Positions 34,711-43,533 of a DNA stretch of 64,000 nucleotides are shown piece by piece (position 1 is the stretch's first letter; each line of letters starts with the position of its first letter). The notes under the pieces were generated by a model, which saw only the letters and a list, made by a program, of their open reading frames with translations, made no database searches and was not told where the DNA came from. The translations under genes were made by a program, and so were the position numbers. Location of the stretch: positions 186,001 to 250,000 of the forward strand of contig NZ_NWVC01000003.1 in the NCBI RefSeq assembly GCF_002374855.1, given 5' to 3'. Source of the stretch: Sphingomonas adhaesiva. GTDB lineage: Bacteria; Pseudomonadota; Alphaproteobacteria; Sphingomonadales; Sphingomonadaceae.

Positions 34711-35820
34711 ATGAACGGCACATCACGTGGTAGCAAGTCGAGCGCTTTTTCATGGTGGCTGCGGACAGGCAGGCTGCCGCTAGCGGTCAATCCTGACGGT
34801 CTAGAGCTCAAATTCAATCCATGGCACGATCCGGCGGACGGTCGGTTCACCTTTGTCGGCGCTGGACGCCATTACGGCGCCAGCCAGGCCGACGCGGCTG
34901 GCGGGGCGAGCAGTCGCACGTCCGACCGCACTGTTGCCGCGACCGCTTTAGCGGACCGTGGCAAATCGCGAACCGGGACACGGTCGCATCGGAAAACATC
35001 GCGTGCCGGACCACCGGCGAGTGGCGCCCACAGGTCGGCGAGACCCGTTGCGCCCCCCATGCAACCCGAACGCGGCGAAGGAGGACTGTCCGGCGACCAC
35101 CGAAACCCTGTCACCGAATTCGTCGGTGGCGTTGGCGAAGGACTTTACGAGGTTGGGAAAGGAACGGTGGCGGGCCTACACGCCGCGCTGACGACGAACC
35201 TAGCGACCACGGTTCGCGGCGCAGGTCGCGGGATCGCAGGCGTGATCGATGCCGCCATCGCTGCCGAGGATACGCCCGCTCGCATCCAGGTTTCGCGCGC
35301 GGCAAGCGCCGTTGCCAGCGCTTCGGCGCGGGATATCGGCCGTGCCACGGGAACCATCGCCGGCAATATTGCGCTTGCGGCGGCACCAGGAGCTACCCTC
35401 TCCAAGGCAGCTGCGTTGCGCCGACTTCGCATGGCGAGGCCGCGACCGACCTATGAGCCGCCGCAGATCGACAGGGTAAGGGAGACGACCAGGTCAAAAA
35501 GGTCCTGGAAACCCTATAACGACGCTGCCCCTGGCGCGCGCGCCGGTCAGGCACCGACGCTGATGCGAACGATGGCGGACGGCTCGAAGCGGCCCGTAAA
35601 GTTCGACGGCATCCAAGGCGATTACGTGATCGACCGGAAATGGAAAGTGGTCGATGGCCCACGCGCGCGAGCCCAGATCTTGCGGCAGTCGCAGGTGTTG
35701 GCAGAACATCGCCTGATCGGATTGTGGGAGGTTCCTACGTCTGTTCAGAAAGCCAAAGCGCTCAAGTTGCTCAAAAAGATGAGTATCACGAACATCCACG
35801 TAAAGGTCGTGAAGCCATGA
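34711..35820 (+). CDS. Putative polymorphic toxin with C-terminal restriction-endonuclease-like domain
   Basis: A 369-residue protein not matching a housekeeping family. Three parts are visible. Residues 1-55 hold an N-terminal module with LKFNPWHDPADGRFTFVGAG. Residues ~135-240 are a Gly/Ala-rich, weakly hydrophobic pre-toxin-like stretch (EFVGGVGEGLYEVGKGTVAG, ATGTIAGNIALAAAPGA). Residues ~265-369 form a basic C-terminal domain with VKFDGIQGDYVIDRKWKV, a spaced Asp ... Asp-x-Lys pattern (D299, D308, K310) like PD-(D/E)xK Tox-REase nucleases, and a final NIHVKVV strand. No signal peptide is evident. The start at 34711 is preferred; TTG 34654 and ATG 34669 are alternatives. Base composition is lower in GC than neighbours, suggesting transfer. 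The activity is inferred, not shown. Confidence 0.68.
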   Translation: MNGTSRGSKSSAFSWWLRTGRLPLAVNPDGLELKFNPWHDPADGRFTFVGAGRHYGASQADAAGGASSRTSDRTVAATALADRGKSRTGTRSHRKTSRAGPPASGAHRSARPVAPPMQPERGEGGLSGDHRNPVTEFVGGVGEGLYEVGKGTVAGLHAALTTNLATTVRGAGRGIAGVIDAAIAAEDTPARIQVSRAASAVASASARDIGRATGTIAGNIALAAAPGATLSKAAALRRLRMARPRPTYEPPQIDRVRETTRSKRSWKPYNDAAPGARAGQAPTLMRTMADGSKRPVKFDGIQGDYVIDRKWKVVDGPRARAQILRQSQVLAEHRLIGLWEVPTSVQKAKALKLLKKMSITNIHVKVVKP

Positions 35821-36128
35821 TTGCTATGCAGGTCGCGGATATCATCGCAGAGTATGTCGTGTTCCTCACCTTGACGGACGAGGATGAGCTCAATCTCGAC
35901 ACTGCCGTGAAGATGACGGAATCTCTCGCTGACCATCTCGAAGAGATGGATAAGGGATTTCTTCGCGAGCTGGTGGATGCCTTTCCCGTTATAGCGGAGG
36001 AATACAGCGGCGAGGCGAAGGAGGTGGTGCGCAATATCGCCTACAGCTTCTACCTTGAGGAGGCGCTCGCAGCCGACGATCCTGTCAGGCTAGCTGAACT
36101 GGCGGCACTGCGCGACGCACGGGATTGA
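35817..36128 (+). CDS. Candidate immunity protein for the adjacent toxin
   Basis: A 103-residue, strongly acidic, all-helical-looking protein (LTDEDELNLDTAVKMTESLA, DHLEEMDKGFLRELVDAFP, SFYLEEALAADDPVRLAELA). Its ATG overlaps the toxin stop by four bases, so translation is coupled, the usual layout of toxin-immunity pairs. The acidic charge complements the basic toxin domain. I do not recognise the family; the immunity role is inferred from position, size and charge. GC content is visibly lower than in the flanking chromosomal genes. Confidence 0.65.
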   Translation: MIAMQVADIIAEYVVFLTLTDEDELNLDTAVKMTESLADHLEEMDKGFLRELVDAFPVIAEEYSGEAKEVVRNIAYSFYLEEALAADDPVRLAELAALRDARD

Positions 36129-36129
36129 G

Positions 36130-36156
36130 CGGGCGCGTCACGGACCGGCGCGCCCG
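36130..36156. terminator. Terminator-like hairpin after the toxin/immunity pair
   Basis: CGGGCGCG and CGCGCCCG form an 8-bp stem around an 11-base loop, starting two bases after the immunity stop. There is no T-run, so termination is uncertain. Confidence 0.45.
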
Positions 36157-36333
36157 GGATAACGAACAACATCACGACGCGGTGATCGGGGCGCGGCCCG
36201 GTGCGATGATGTGCGATGATGAACGCCGCCGCCACGGCTGCTATCGTGACCGGCGGGATGCGTTCGAGCGAGAACGCTACGACCAGCCCCAAAGAGGGCG
36301 ATGCGTGTCCATGGGCGCCGGCGCGTCACTTAT

Positions 36334-37377
36334 TCATGCGACAGGCGGCGTGCCGGGCGGTGTCGCGGGGATGACCTCGAGGATCACGTCGCCGGCCTCG
36401 AGGCATTGCGCCTCGCGCTCCCAGAAGCCGAACATGGCGTCGCCGCGATAGATACGGTGGCCGAGACCGGTCGTTATCGTGCGCAGTGCCATGCCCACCT
36501 CCGCGGCGGTGACGGGGCGCTCGCGCAGGGCGACGCGGCCATCGGTGGCAGCCAGATCGGCCATATAGTCGGCCAGATGGGCGCCGTGGGTCGATCCGGC
36601 GAGCAGCAGTCCGGCGAAGCTGGCCGGGTTGATGACCGTATTCGCACCGGCCTGCCGGGCGATCGCTTCATTGTCCTGCGACCGGATCACGACACTGACG
36701 GGAAGCGCCGGGGCGATCCGGCGTGCGGTCAGGACGATCAGGATCGAGGTATCGTCACGTCCGGCCGCGACGATCAGCGCACTGGCCGTGCCGACCCGGA
36801 CAGCCTGCAGCGCGGCATCGCGGGTGGCGTTGCCTTCCATGACCGCGACGCCCAGCGCCTCCGCCCGGCGCAGCGCGGCGGAGTCCTCGTCGATGACGAC
36901 GATCGTGTCGGGATGCGCACCGCGGCGGATCAGTTCGCTCGCCGCTTCCGATCCGCTGTTGCCGAAACCGGCGATGACGACATGGTCGCGCAGCTGTTGC
37001 TGGATCACCGACATGCGCCAGCGCTGCCAGACGTTCTTGAGCAGGAAATCATAGGCGGTTCCCAGAAAGATCAGCCACACGAACAGCCGGATCGGCGTGA
37101 CGACGAACGTGTCGAACAGGCGCGCCTGCTGCGTGACCGGCACGATGTCGCCATAGCCGACCGTCGTGACGGTGATCATGGTGAAGTACAGGATGTCGGC
37201 GAAGGTGACCGGCGCGCCCGACGACTGGCGCAGGCCATCGCGATCGAACCAGTGGACCGCGAGCGCGATGCCGATCAGCGCGAAGGCGAGCAGCGCGCGC
37301 CACGACAGCGCCAGCCAGACGGGCGTGCGGCTGGGCCGGTACAGGTGATAGTGCGGCGTTTGATCGTCCCTGTGCAT
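36334..37377 (-). CDS. Two-TM potassium channel with RCK (TrkA-N) domain
   Basis: A 347-residue K+ channel. Two N-terminal helices (near 18-38 and 85-105) flank a pore with the selectivity filter TVGYGD (ITVTTVGYGDIVPVT). The cytoplasmic Rossmann domain begins HVVIAGFGNSGSEAASEL, a nucleotide-binding loop, and a TrkA-C-like part follows. The ATG at 37377 gives the start; longer in-frame versions lack support. It begins 13 bases after the mrpG stop on the same strand, so it is probably expressed with the Mrp antiporter. Confidence 0.93.
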   Translation of the reverse strand: MHRDDQTPHYHLYRPSRTPVWLALSWRALLAFALIGIALAVHWFDRDGLRQSSGAPVTFADILYFTMITVTTVGYGDIVPVTQQARLFDTFVVTPIRLFVWLIFLGTAYDFLLKNVWQRWRMSVIQQQLRDHVVIAGFGNSGSEAASELIRRGAHPDTIVVIDEDSAALRRAEALGVAVMEGNATRDAALQAVRVGTASALIVAAGRDDTSILIVLTARRIAPALPVSVVIRSQDNEAIARQAGANTVINPASFAGLLLAGSTHGAHLADYMADLAATDGRVALRERPVTAAEVGMALRTITTGLGHRIYRGDAMFGFWEREAQCLEAGDVILEVIPATPPGTPPVA

Positions 37378-37390
37378 CGCCGGCCGCGGA

Positions 37391-37804
37391 TCAGCTGTTG
37401 GCGGTCGAGGCGGGATTGTCGCGCCGCGGCGCCTCGAACGTCGCCCAGTCGCCCTCGCCATCCGGACGCGGCGGCGGACCGGCGATGCTGTCCGGTTCGC
37501 TGATCGCGCCGATGCGGACGCGGTGCAGATGCACCTTGGCGATCATGTTGGCGGAAATCGGCGCGGTGATGAACAGGAACAGCGAGATCAGCAGTTCGTG
37601 CGCGGTCCAGATGCCGAGCCGCGTCTGGAAATAGGCGACCGAAGCCAGCAGCAGCGCGCCGAGGCCCAGGGTCGTCGCCTTCGTCGGGCCGTGCAGCCGC
37701 TCCATCGTCGAGGGCAGGCGGACCAGCCCCCAGCTGCCGATCAAGGCGAAGCCGGCGCCCAGCAGGAGCAGGGCGGCGATGACGACGTCCGCGATGACGC
37801 TCAT
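37391..37804 (-). CDS. mrpG: Mrp antiporter subunit G
   Basis: A small three-TM subunit of the multi-subunit Na+/H+ (or K+/H+) antiporter. The 137-residue product has the MnhG/PhaG pattern LLGAGFALIGSWGLVRLPST, MERLHGPTKATTLGLGALLL and ELLISLFLFITAPISANMIA. A polar C-terminal tail of ~35 residues follows the last helix. The start overlaps the mrpF stop by ATGA. Confidence 0.93.
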   Translation of the reverse strand: MSVIADVVIAALLLLGAGFALIGSWGLVRLPSTMERLHGPTKATTLGLGALLLASVAYFQTRLGIWTAHELLISLFLFITAPISANMIAKVHLHRVRIGAISEPDSIAGPPPRPDGEGDWATFEAPRRDNPASTANS

Positions 37805-38070
37805 TCCACGATGTCCCCGCGCAGGATGAACTTGCAATAGGCGATGGTGCTGACGAACCCGACCATCGCCAGCAGCAGCGCCGCCTCGAAATAGGTATCG
37901 TTGCCGCCGATCATGCCGATCAGCACGATTAGCGCGATGGCGTTGATGACCATCGTGTCGAGCGCGACGATCCGGTCGCCCAGCGCCGGGCCGCGCCACA
38001 GCCGCCATCCGTTCAGCAGCAGCGCGAGCGCGATGCAGCCGGCCGCGATGTGAAGTGCGATGCCGATCAT
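37801..38070 (-). CDS. mrpF: Mrp antiporter subunit F
   Basis: An 89-residue three-helix subunit. The signature RGPALGDRIVALDTMVINAI is the MrpF core, followed by the second and third helices (FEAALLLAMVGFVSTIAYCK). The start overlaps the mrpE stop by four bases. Confidence 0.93.
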   Translation of the reverse strand: MIGIALHIAAGCIALALLLNGWRLWRGPALGDRIVALDTMVINAIALIVLIGMIGGNDTYFEAALLLAMVGFVSTIAYCKFILRGDIVE

Positions 38071-38555
38071 GCGAACACCCGTTGCAACCGTGTTTCGTAG
38101 CGCGTCTTGATCCGCGCGATCTCCGCCTCCGCATCGTCGACGTCGAGCGCGTGGACCAGCAGATAGCGGCCATCGGCCGACACATCGGACGATACCGTGC
38201 CGGGCGTCAGGCTGATCGTGCCGGCCAGCATCGTGATCGCCTCCGGCGTGGTCAGGTCGATCGGCACGACCAGCCAGCGCGCGCGCAGATCCCCGTTGCG
38301 GCGGAACAGGATCAGCCACGCGACCTGGAAATTGGCGACGATGATGTCGAGCAGCACGATCCCCAGATAGCCGAGGAAGGCACGCCCGAACCGCATGCGG
38401 GGTCGGTCCGGCCAGAACGGCTGGGTGAATTTCGGCAGCACGAGCGCGAACACGCCGCCCAGCACGATCCCGCCGACGGTGATGCTGTTGGCCATCAGCA
38501 GCCACACGATCAGCAGCATCGCCGACAGCGCCGGATGCGGCAGCAGGCGGTTCAT
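38067..38555 (-). CDS. mrpE: Mrp antiporter subunit E
   Basis: A 162-residue subunit with N-terminal helices followed by a cytoplasmic domain. MrpE hallmarks: LLDIIVANFQVAWLILFRR and ITMLAGTISLTPGTVSSDVS, then the HALDVDDAEAEIARIKTRYE tail. It overlaps mrpD and mrpF by four bases on each side. Confidence 0.93.
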   Translation of the reverse strand: MNRLLPHPALSAMLLIVWLLMANSITVGGIVLGGVFALVLPKFTQPFWPDRPRMRFGRAFLGYLGIVLLDIIVANFQVAWLILFRRNGDLRARWLVVPIDLTTPEAITMLAGTISLTPGTVSSDVSADGRYLLVHALDVDDAEAEIARIKTRYETRLQRVFA

Positions 38556-40075
38556 CGCCCATGCCCCAGGACGGCGGCGACGTAACGGTCGGGGGCCATC
38601 ACCTGCCGCGCGGCGGCCCGTGCCTGAACCGTGACCCACCCGCCCGCGACGGTCAGCAGCGCCAGCAACGCCAGCAGGGCGAGCGGGGCGGCCAGATCGG
38701 CGCGCGACCGCGCGGGTGCGGCGACGGGATCGGTGCCGGGCGGTGCCGCCTTCCAGAACAGCGTCGACCCGCTGCGCGAAAAGCCGACCACGCCGATCAG
38801 CGTCGATGCCAGGATCGTCGCCCAGATCGCGGGCCAGCCCGGCGCGTCGTAGCTGGCATCGAGGATCAGGAGCTTGCCGACGAACCCTGCCAGCGGTGGC
38901 AGGCCGACCGCGGCGACGGCGGCGATCAGGTAGAGCAGCCCTGTCGCATCCTGTCCGGCGAAGCGCGGGCTGGGCACGATCGCATCGGCATATTGCCCCC
39001 GGCGGCGCATTGTCGCGTCGGCGACGAGGAACAGCGCCGCACCGGCCAGCGTCGCCTGTACCAGATAGTAGAGCGCGGCGGCCAGCGTCGCCTCGCGCCA
39101 CGTGGCCACCGCCATCAGCAGGGTGCCGGTCGACGCCAGCACCGCAAAGGCGGCCTGTTCGCGCATCCCGCGCGCCACCAGCACGCCGACGAAGCCCAGC
39201 ACCGCCCCGGCGATCGCGGCGGGCAGCAGATAGGGGGCGGGCACCCACGCCGCCGCGCCCGCCCGGGCGCCAAGGATCAGCGGGACGGTGCGGATCATCG
39301 CATAGACGCCGACCTTGGTCATGATCGCGAACAGCGCGGCGACGACCGGCATCGTCGCGGCATAGGTGCGCGGCATCCACAGGTGGATCGGCACCACCGC
39401 CGCCTTCAGCGCGAACACCGTCACCAGCAGCAGCCCGGCGACGCGCAACAGCCCCTGATCCGCCGGCCCCAGTGCCGCGACGCGCACCGCCAGGTCCGCC
39501 ATGTTGAGCGTCGCGGTCAGCCCGTAGAACAGGCCCATCGCGATCAGGAACAGCGCCGATCCGACGATGTTGACCACGACATAGGCGACGCCGGCCTTCA
39601 GCCGCAGCGCCCCCTGGCCGTGCAGCATCAGGCCGTAGGACGCGATCAGCAGCACTTCGAAGAAGACGAACAGGTTGAACAGGTCGCCGGTCAGGAACGC
39701 GCCGTTCAGCCCCAGCAGCTGGAAATGGAACATCGGGTGGAAATGCCAGCCCTTGCGATCCGCGCCGGTGGCGACCGCGTGGCCCAGCACGACGAGCGCC
39801 AGCACCGCCGCCAGCACCAGCATCGCCGCGGCGAGGCGGTCGACCACCAGCACGATCCCGAATGGCGCGGCCCAGGCGCCCAGCGCATAGCAGCGGATGG
39901 CATCGTCCTGCACCATGGCGAAGAGCGCGAGCGCGGCGACGAGCATCGCCACGCCGCCGCCGAACGACAGCGCCACGCTGACGATCCGGCGCCGGCGCAT
40001 CACCAGCATCGTCACCGGCGCCATGACGGCGGGCAGGACGATCGGCGCGACCGGCAGGTGATCGACGAGGGTCAT
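38552..40075 (-). CDS. mrpD: Mrp antiporter subunit D
   Basis: A 507-residue, ~14-helix subunit homologous to complex I NuoM/NuoN. FHFQLLGLNGAFLTGDLFNL holds the conserved Glu/Asp-containing region. HLWMPRTYAATMPVVAALFA carries the helix with the essential TM residues, and LPPLAGFVGKLLILDA the later conserved Lys. It is the proton-pumping-type core subunit. The ATG overlaps the mrpC stop by four bases. Confidence 0.95.
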   Translation of the reverse strand: MTLVDHLPVAPIVLPAVMAPVTMLVMRRRRIVSVALSFGGGVAMLVAALALFAMVQDDAIRCYALGAWAAPFGIVLVVDRLAAAMLVLAAVLALVVLGHAVATGADRKGWHFHPMFHFQLLGLNGAFLTGDLFNLFVFFEVLLIASYGLMLHGQGALRLKAGVAYVVVNIVGSALFLIAMGLFYGLTATLNMADLAVRVAALGPADQGLLRVAGLLLVTVFALKAAVVPIHLWMPRTYAATMPVVAALFAIMTKVGVYAMIRTVPLILGARAGAAAWVPAPYLLPAAIAGAVLGFVGVLVARGMREQAAFAVLASTGTLLMAVATWREATLAAALYYLVQATLAGAALFLVADATMRRRGQYADAIVPSPRFAGQDATGLLYLIAAVAAVGLPPLAGFVGKLLILDASYDAPGWPAIWATILASTLIGVVGFSRSGSTLFWKAAPPGTDPVAAPARSRADLAAPLALLALLALLTVAGGWVTVQARAAARQVMAPDRYVAAVLGHGR

Positions 40076-40428
40076 GCCGCATCCTCCCGAACCACCGGTT
40101 CGGCGTCGCCGTCGACCTGGTCCGACCCGCTTTCGAGGAAGCTGCGCAGCGACAGGATGACGGTCAGCGCCGTCATGCCGAAGGTGATGACGATCGCGGT
40201 CAGCACCAGTGCCTGGGGCAGCGGATCGGCATGGGTAACGACGCCCTTCGCATAGAGCGGCGGCCGGTCCACGATCAGCCGCCCGATCGCGAACAGGAAC
40301 AGGTTGACCGCATAGGACAGCAGGGTCAGCCCCAGCACGACCTGGAAGGTCCGCCCGCGCAGGGCCAGGTAGATGCCGCCCGCGACCAGCACCGCGATCG
40401 CGGAGGCGACCAGGAACTCCAGGCTCAC
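40072..40428 (-). CDS. mrpC: Mrp antiporter subunit C
   Basis: A 118-residue subunit homologous to NuoK. Visible motifs are GIYLALRGRTFQVVLGLTLL, SYAVNLFLFAIGRL, and PLPQALVLTAIVITFGMTAL. The start is a GTG overlapping the mrpAB stop (VSLEFLVAS). A ~22-residue charged tail follows the third helix. Confidence 0.93.
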   Translation of the reverse strand: MSLEFLVASAIAVLVAGGIYLALRGRTFQVVLGLTLLSYAVNLFLFAIGRLIVDRPPLYAKGVVTHADPLPQALVLTAIVITFGMTALTVILSLRSFLESGSDQVDGDAEPVVREDAA

Positions 40429-43238
40429 GACGGCTCCTCCGCGGCTTCGGCCTTGGCGGCGCGCTGGGCGATCTGCGCCAGCTGCGCCAGCGCCATCAGC
40501 ACCGCCCCCATCACGACGCAGGCAACGCCAAGGTCGAACAGCATCGCGGTGGCCAATTCGAACTCGCCGATCAGCGGCAGGTGGAAATAGCCGAAGCTGC
40601 TCGACAGGAACGGCGCGCCGAAGACCAGCGAGCCGAGGCCGGTGGCCGCCGCGATCAGCACGCCCGCGCCGATCAGCGCATGTTCGCCGAACTTGCGCCG
40701 CTGGTCGGTCCAGTCGAAGCCGGACGCCAGATATTGCAGCAGGATCGCGATCGAGAAGATCAGCGCGGCGATGAACCCGCCGCCCGGCTGGTTGTGGCCA
40801 CGCAGGAAGACATAGCTGCCGACCAGCAGCGCCAATGGCAGCAGCAGCCGTGTCGCCATCACGAACATCATCGGATGGCGTTCGGGCGAATGCCGGTCGT
40901 TCGACCGCCATTCGCGCAGCCGCCGACCCGCCACCCCCCGCGCGGCGGGTTCGAGCAGCGCGTAGATGGCCAGCCCGGCGATGCCGAGCACGATGATCTC
41001 GCCCAACGTGTCGAACGCGCGGAAATCGACCAGCGTCACGTTGACGACATTGGTGCCGCCGCCGCCCGAATAACTGTTGTCCCAGTGGAAGCGGGAGATG
41101 CCGGGACGCTCCGGCCGGGTCATCATCGCCCATGCCAGCCATCCGACGCCAAGGCCGCCCGCCGCCGCAATCGCACCATCGTGCAGCCGCCGGGGTGGCG
41201 CCGACAGGCGCGGCGGGCGCCCCGGCAGCAGGTGCAGCGCCAGCAGCATCAGCAGGATCGTGACGACCTCGACCGCGATCTGGGTCAGCGCCAGATCGGG
41301 TGCCGACAGGTGGATGAAGGCCAGCGCCATGACGAGGCCGATCACGCTGATGAAGATCAGCGCCAGATAGCGCCGCCGATCGGCGGCGACGACGGCGACG
41401 GTCGCGGCGACCAGCGCGAACCACGCGACGATCGCGACGGGCGATGCCGATGTCGTCGGACGATCGCCGGCAGCGATGCCGTGCCGAACGGCCGCCTCGA
41501 TCCCCAGCGTCAGCGCCACCGCGAACAGCACCGCGAGATAGCGTTGCAGCGATGCGACGTGCAGCGCGCCCGACAGCCGGCGGAGCGTGGCGACGAGGCG
41601 CGCGATCGCGGCATCGAACAGGCGCTTGGCATCGGGCGCGGGCACGCGCGCCGCGAGCGCCGCGACCGGGCGGTAGCAGGCGAGCAGCAGGACCGCCGCC
41701 GCGACGGCGCCCGCGCTCATCAACAGCGCCGGATTGATGCCATGCCACAGCGCGAGGTGCAGGTCGGGCGCCGCCCCGCCGGTCACCGCCGCGCTGGCAG
41801 CGGCGACCAGCGGCCCCGCCAGCGTCATGGGCAGCAGCCCCAGTCCCAGCGCCAGCATGGCGAGCATCGCAGGGGGGGCAAGCAGCAGCACACCGGGATC
41901 GTGCGGGGCCGCGACGTCCCCGGTCCGGCGTTCGCCGAAGTGGAGGGCGACGGCGTAGCGCAGCGAATAGGCCGCCGACAGCAAGGCGGCGAGCGTGGCG
42001 AGCATGGGTACGAGCAGCGCCTGTCCGGCGAGCAGCGTATGCGCGCTTTCCTCCAGCATCATCTCCTTGGAAATGAACCCGCCGAGCGGCGGCAACCCCG
42101 CCATTGCGGCGGCGGCCAGCACGCCCAGCGTCGCGGTCAGCGGCATGATCGCGGCCAGCCCGCCCAGGCGGCGGAGATCGCGCGTGCCGGTTTCATGGTC
42201 GACGATCCCGGCGTGCATGAACAACGCCGCCTTGAACGCGGCGTGATTCACGATGTGGAACACCGCCGCGCTTACCGCAGCCCCTGTGCCGAAGCCGAGC
42301 AGCATCACCATCAGCCCCAGCTGGCTGATCGTCGAATAGGCCAGGATCGCCTTCAGATCGTGGCGGAACAGCGCGACGCCGGCACCGAACAGCATGGTCG
42401 CCAGCCCGGCGACGGTCACGATGCCGAACCACCATTCGGTGCCCGCCAGCACCGGCCACAGCCGCGCGAGCAGGAACACGCCCGCCTTCACCATCGTCGC
42501 GGAATGGAGATAGGCGCTGACCGGCGTCGGCGCGGCCATCGCGTGCGGCAACCAGAAATGGAACGGGAATTGCGCCGACTTGGTGAAGGCGCCCGCGAGG
42601 ACCAGGATCAGGATCGCGGGGTATAGCGGCGAGGCCTGCACCGCGTCGGCGCGGGTCAGGATCGTCGCCAGATCGTAGCTGCCCGCCGCCTTCCCCAGCA
42701 GGACCATCCCCGCGATCAGCGCAAGTCCGCCGCCGCCCGTGACGGTCAGCGCCATGCGCGCGCCCTGTCGCGCCTCCGCCTTGTCGCGCCAGAAGCCGAT
42801 CAGCAGGAACGAGGCGAGGCTGGTCATTTCCCAGAACACCAGCATCAGCAGCACGTTGCGCGACAGCGCGATGCCCACCATCGCCCCCTGGAACAACATC
42901 AGGAACGACAGGAAGCGCGCGGTCGGCTCGCCCGGTTTCAGATAGCCGTGCGCATAGACGACGACGAGCAGACCGATGCCGAGGATCAGCCCGGCGAACA
43001 GCAGGGCCAGCGGATCGAGCCATAGCGCGAGGTCGAGGCCAAGCGTCGGCAGCCATGCGATCGTCACCATCGGCATACGCCCCGACAGCGCGGCGCCCGC
43101 CTGCGACAGCAATGCCGCCAGCCCGCCCGCGCTGGCCGCCGCGGCGATCGTCACATGGAGGCGGCGCGACGCATCGCGGGTCGCCATCAGCGCGACGACC
43201 GCGACGAACGGGGCCAGCAGAAGAAACAGCAGTATCAT
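40425..43238 (-). CDS. mrpA: Fused Mrp antiporter subunits A and B
   Basis: A 937-residue protein combining MrpA (about 1-770, homologous to NuoL) with an MrpB domain (about 795-937). MrpA motifs: WEMTSLASFLLIGFWRDKAE, SAQFPFHFWLPHAMAAPTPV, SAYLHSATMVKAGVFLLARL, and the C-terminal ALTQIAVEVVTILLMLLALH. MrpB sequence includes GHNQPGGGFIAALIFSIAIL. The ATG at 43238 is chosen over the GTG at 43241. It is the first gene of the mrp operon, as in rhizobial pha1-type systems where A and B are fused. Whether it carries Na+ or K+ cannot be told from sequence. Confidence 0.95.
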   Translation of the reverse strand: MILLFLLLAPFVAVVALMATRDASRRLHVTIAAAASAGGLAALLSQAGAALSGRMPMVTIAWLPTLGLDLALWLDPLALLFAGLILGIGLLVVVYAHGYLKPGEPTARFLSFLMLFQGAMVGIALSRNVLLMLVFWEMTSLASFLLIGFWRDKAEARQGARMALTVTGGGGLALIAGMVLLGKAAGSYDLATILTRADAVQASPLYPAILILVLAGAFTKSAQFPFHFWLPHAMAAPTPVSAYLHSATMVKAGVFLLARLWPVLAGTEWWFGIVTVAGLATMLFGAGVALFRHDLKAILAYSTISQLGLMVMLLGFGTGAAVSAAVFHIVNHAAFKAALFMHAGIVDHETGTRDLRRLGGLAAIMPLTATLGVLAAAAMAGLPPLGGFISKEMMLEESAHTLLAGQALLVPMLATLAALLSAAYSLRYAVALHFGERRTGDVAAPHDPGVLLLAPPAMLAMLALGLGLLPMTLAGPLVAAASAAVTGGAAPDLHLALWHGINPALLMSAGAVAAAVLLLACYRPVAALAARVPAPDAKRLFDAAIARLVATLRRLSGALHVASLQRYLAVLFAVALTLGIEAAVRHGIAAGDRPTTSASPVAIVAWFALVAATVAVVAADRRRYLALIFISVIGLVMALAFIHLSAPDLALTQIAVEVVTILLMLLALHLLPGRPPRLSAPPRRLHDGAIAAAGGLGVGWLAWAMMTRPERPGISRFHWDNSYSGGGGTNVVNVTLVDFRAFDTLGEIIVLGIAGLAIYALLEPAARGVAGRRLREWRSNDRHSPERHPMMFVMATRLLLPLALLVGSYVFLRGHNQPGGGFIAALIFSIAILLQYLASGFDWTDQRRKFGEHALIGAGVLIAAATGLGSLVFGAPFLSSSFGYFHLPLIGEFELATAMLFDLGVACVVMGAVLMALAQLAQIAQRAAKAEAAEEPS

Positions 43239-43533
43239 CACCGCGCGCCCGGCTGGAATGCCGTTGCCGCGCGGTCCGCGCGGCTGGCCCCCCGCGGGGC
43301 GATCCCGTCAGTCCGGGGGCATGGCGCCGGTGCTTGGGGGATGATGATAATCCGATCGAGCAAGTGGTCGCTCCAGGCATGGCAATTCGCCGTTGGCGGC
43401 CCGACCAACGTGAGAACCTGCCCGCGCGACTTCCTCGCGAACACCCGCCATGGCGTAGTGCACGATGCGTTCGACGTTCACAACCCGGGTTCGTCCCTGT
43501 GTGCGATGCGGGTGGCCTTCGCCGGACCGGGCA
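43239..43533. other. Upstream region of the mrp operon, no gene seen
   Basis: These 295 bp separate the CLC-F stop from the mrpAB start, both on the minus strand. I see no convincing ORF. A palindrome-like AACCCGGGTT lies near 43484-43493. The interval should hold the mrp promoter, but no clear -35/-10 pair stands out. Confidence 0.5.

Noticed and set aside
36129-36292. Minus-strand frame reading GLVVAFSLERIPPVTIAAVA, like a fragment of an anion permease helix
   Set aside because: Only about 25 residues look membrane-like and the rest is unconserved. It could be a decayed remnant, but one hydrophobic stretch in GC-rich DNA is too little to call.
43238-43444. Short minus-strand frame between CLC-F and mrpAB
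   Set aside because: The translation is rich in Arg/Pro/Ala, has no recognisable motif or ribosome site, and lies in the presumed mrp promoter region.
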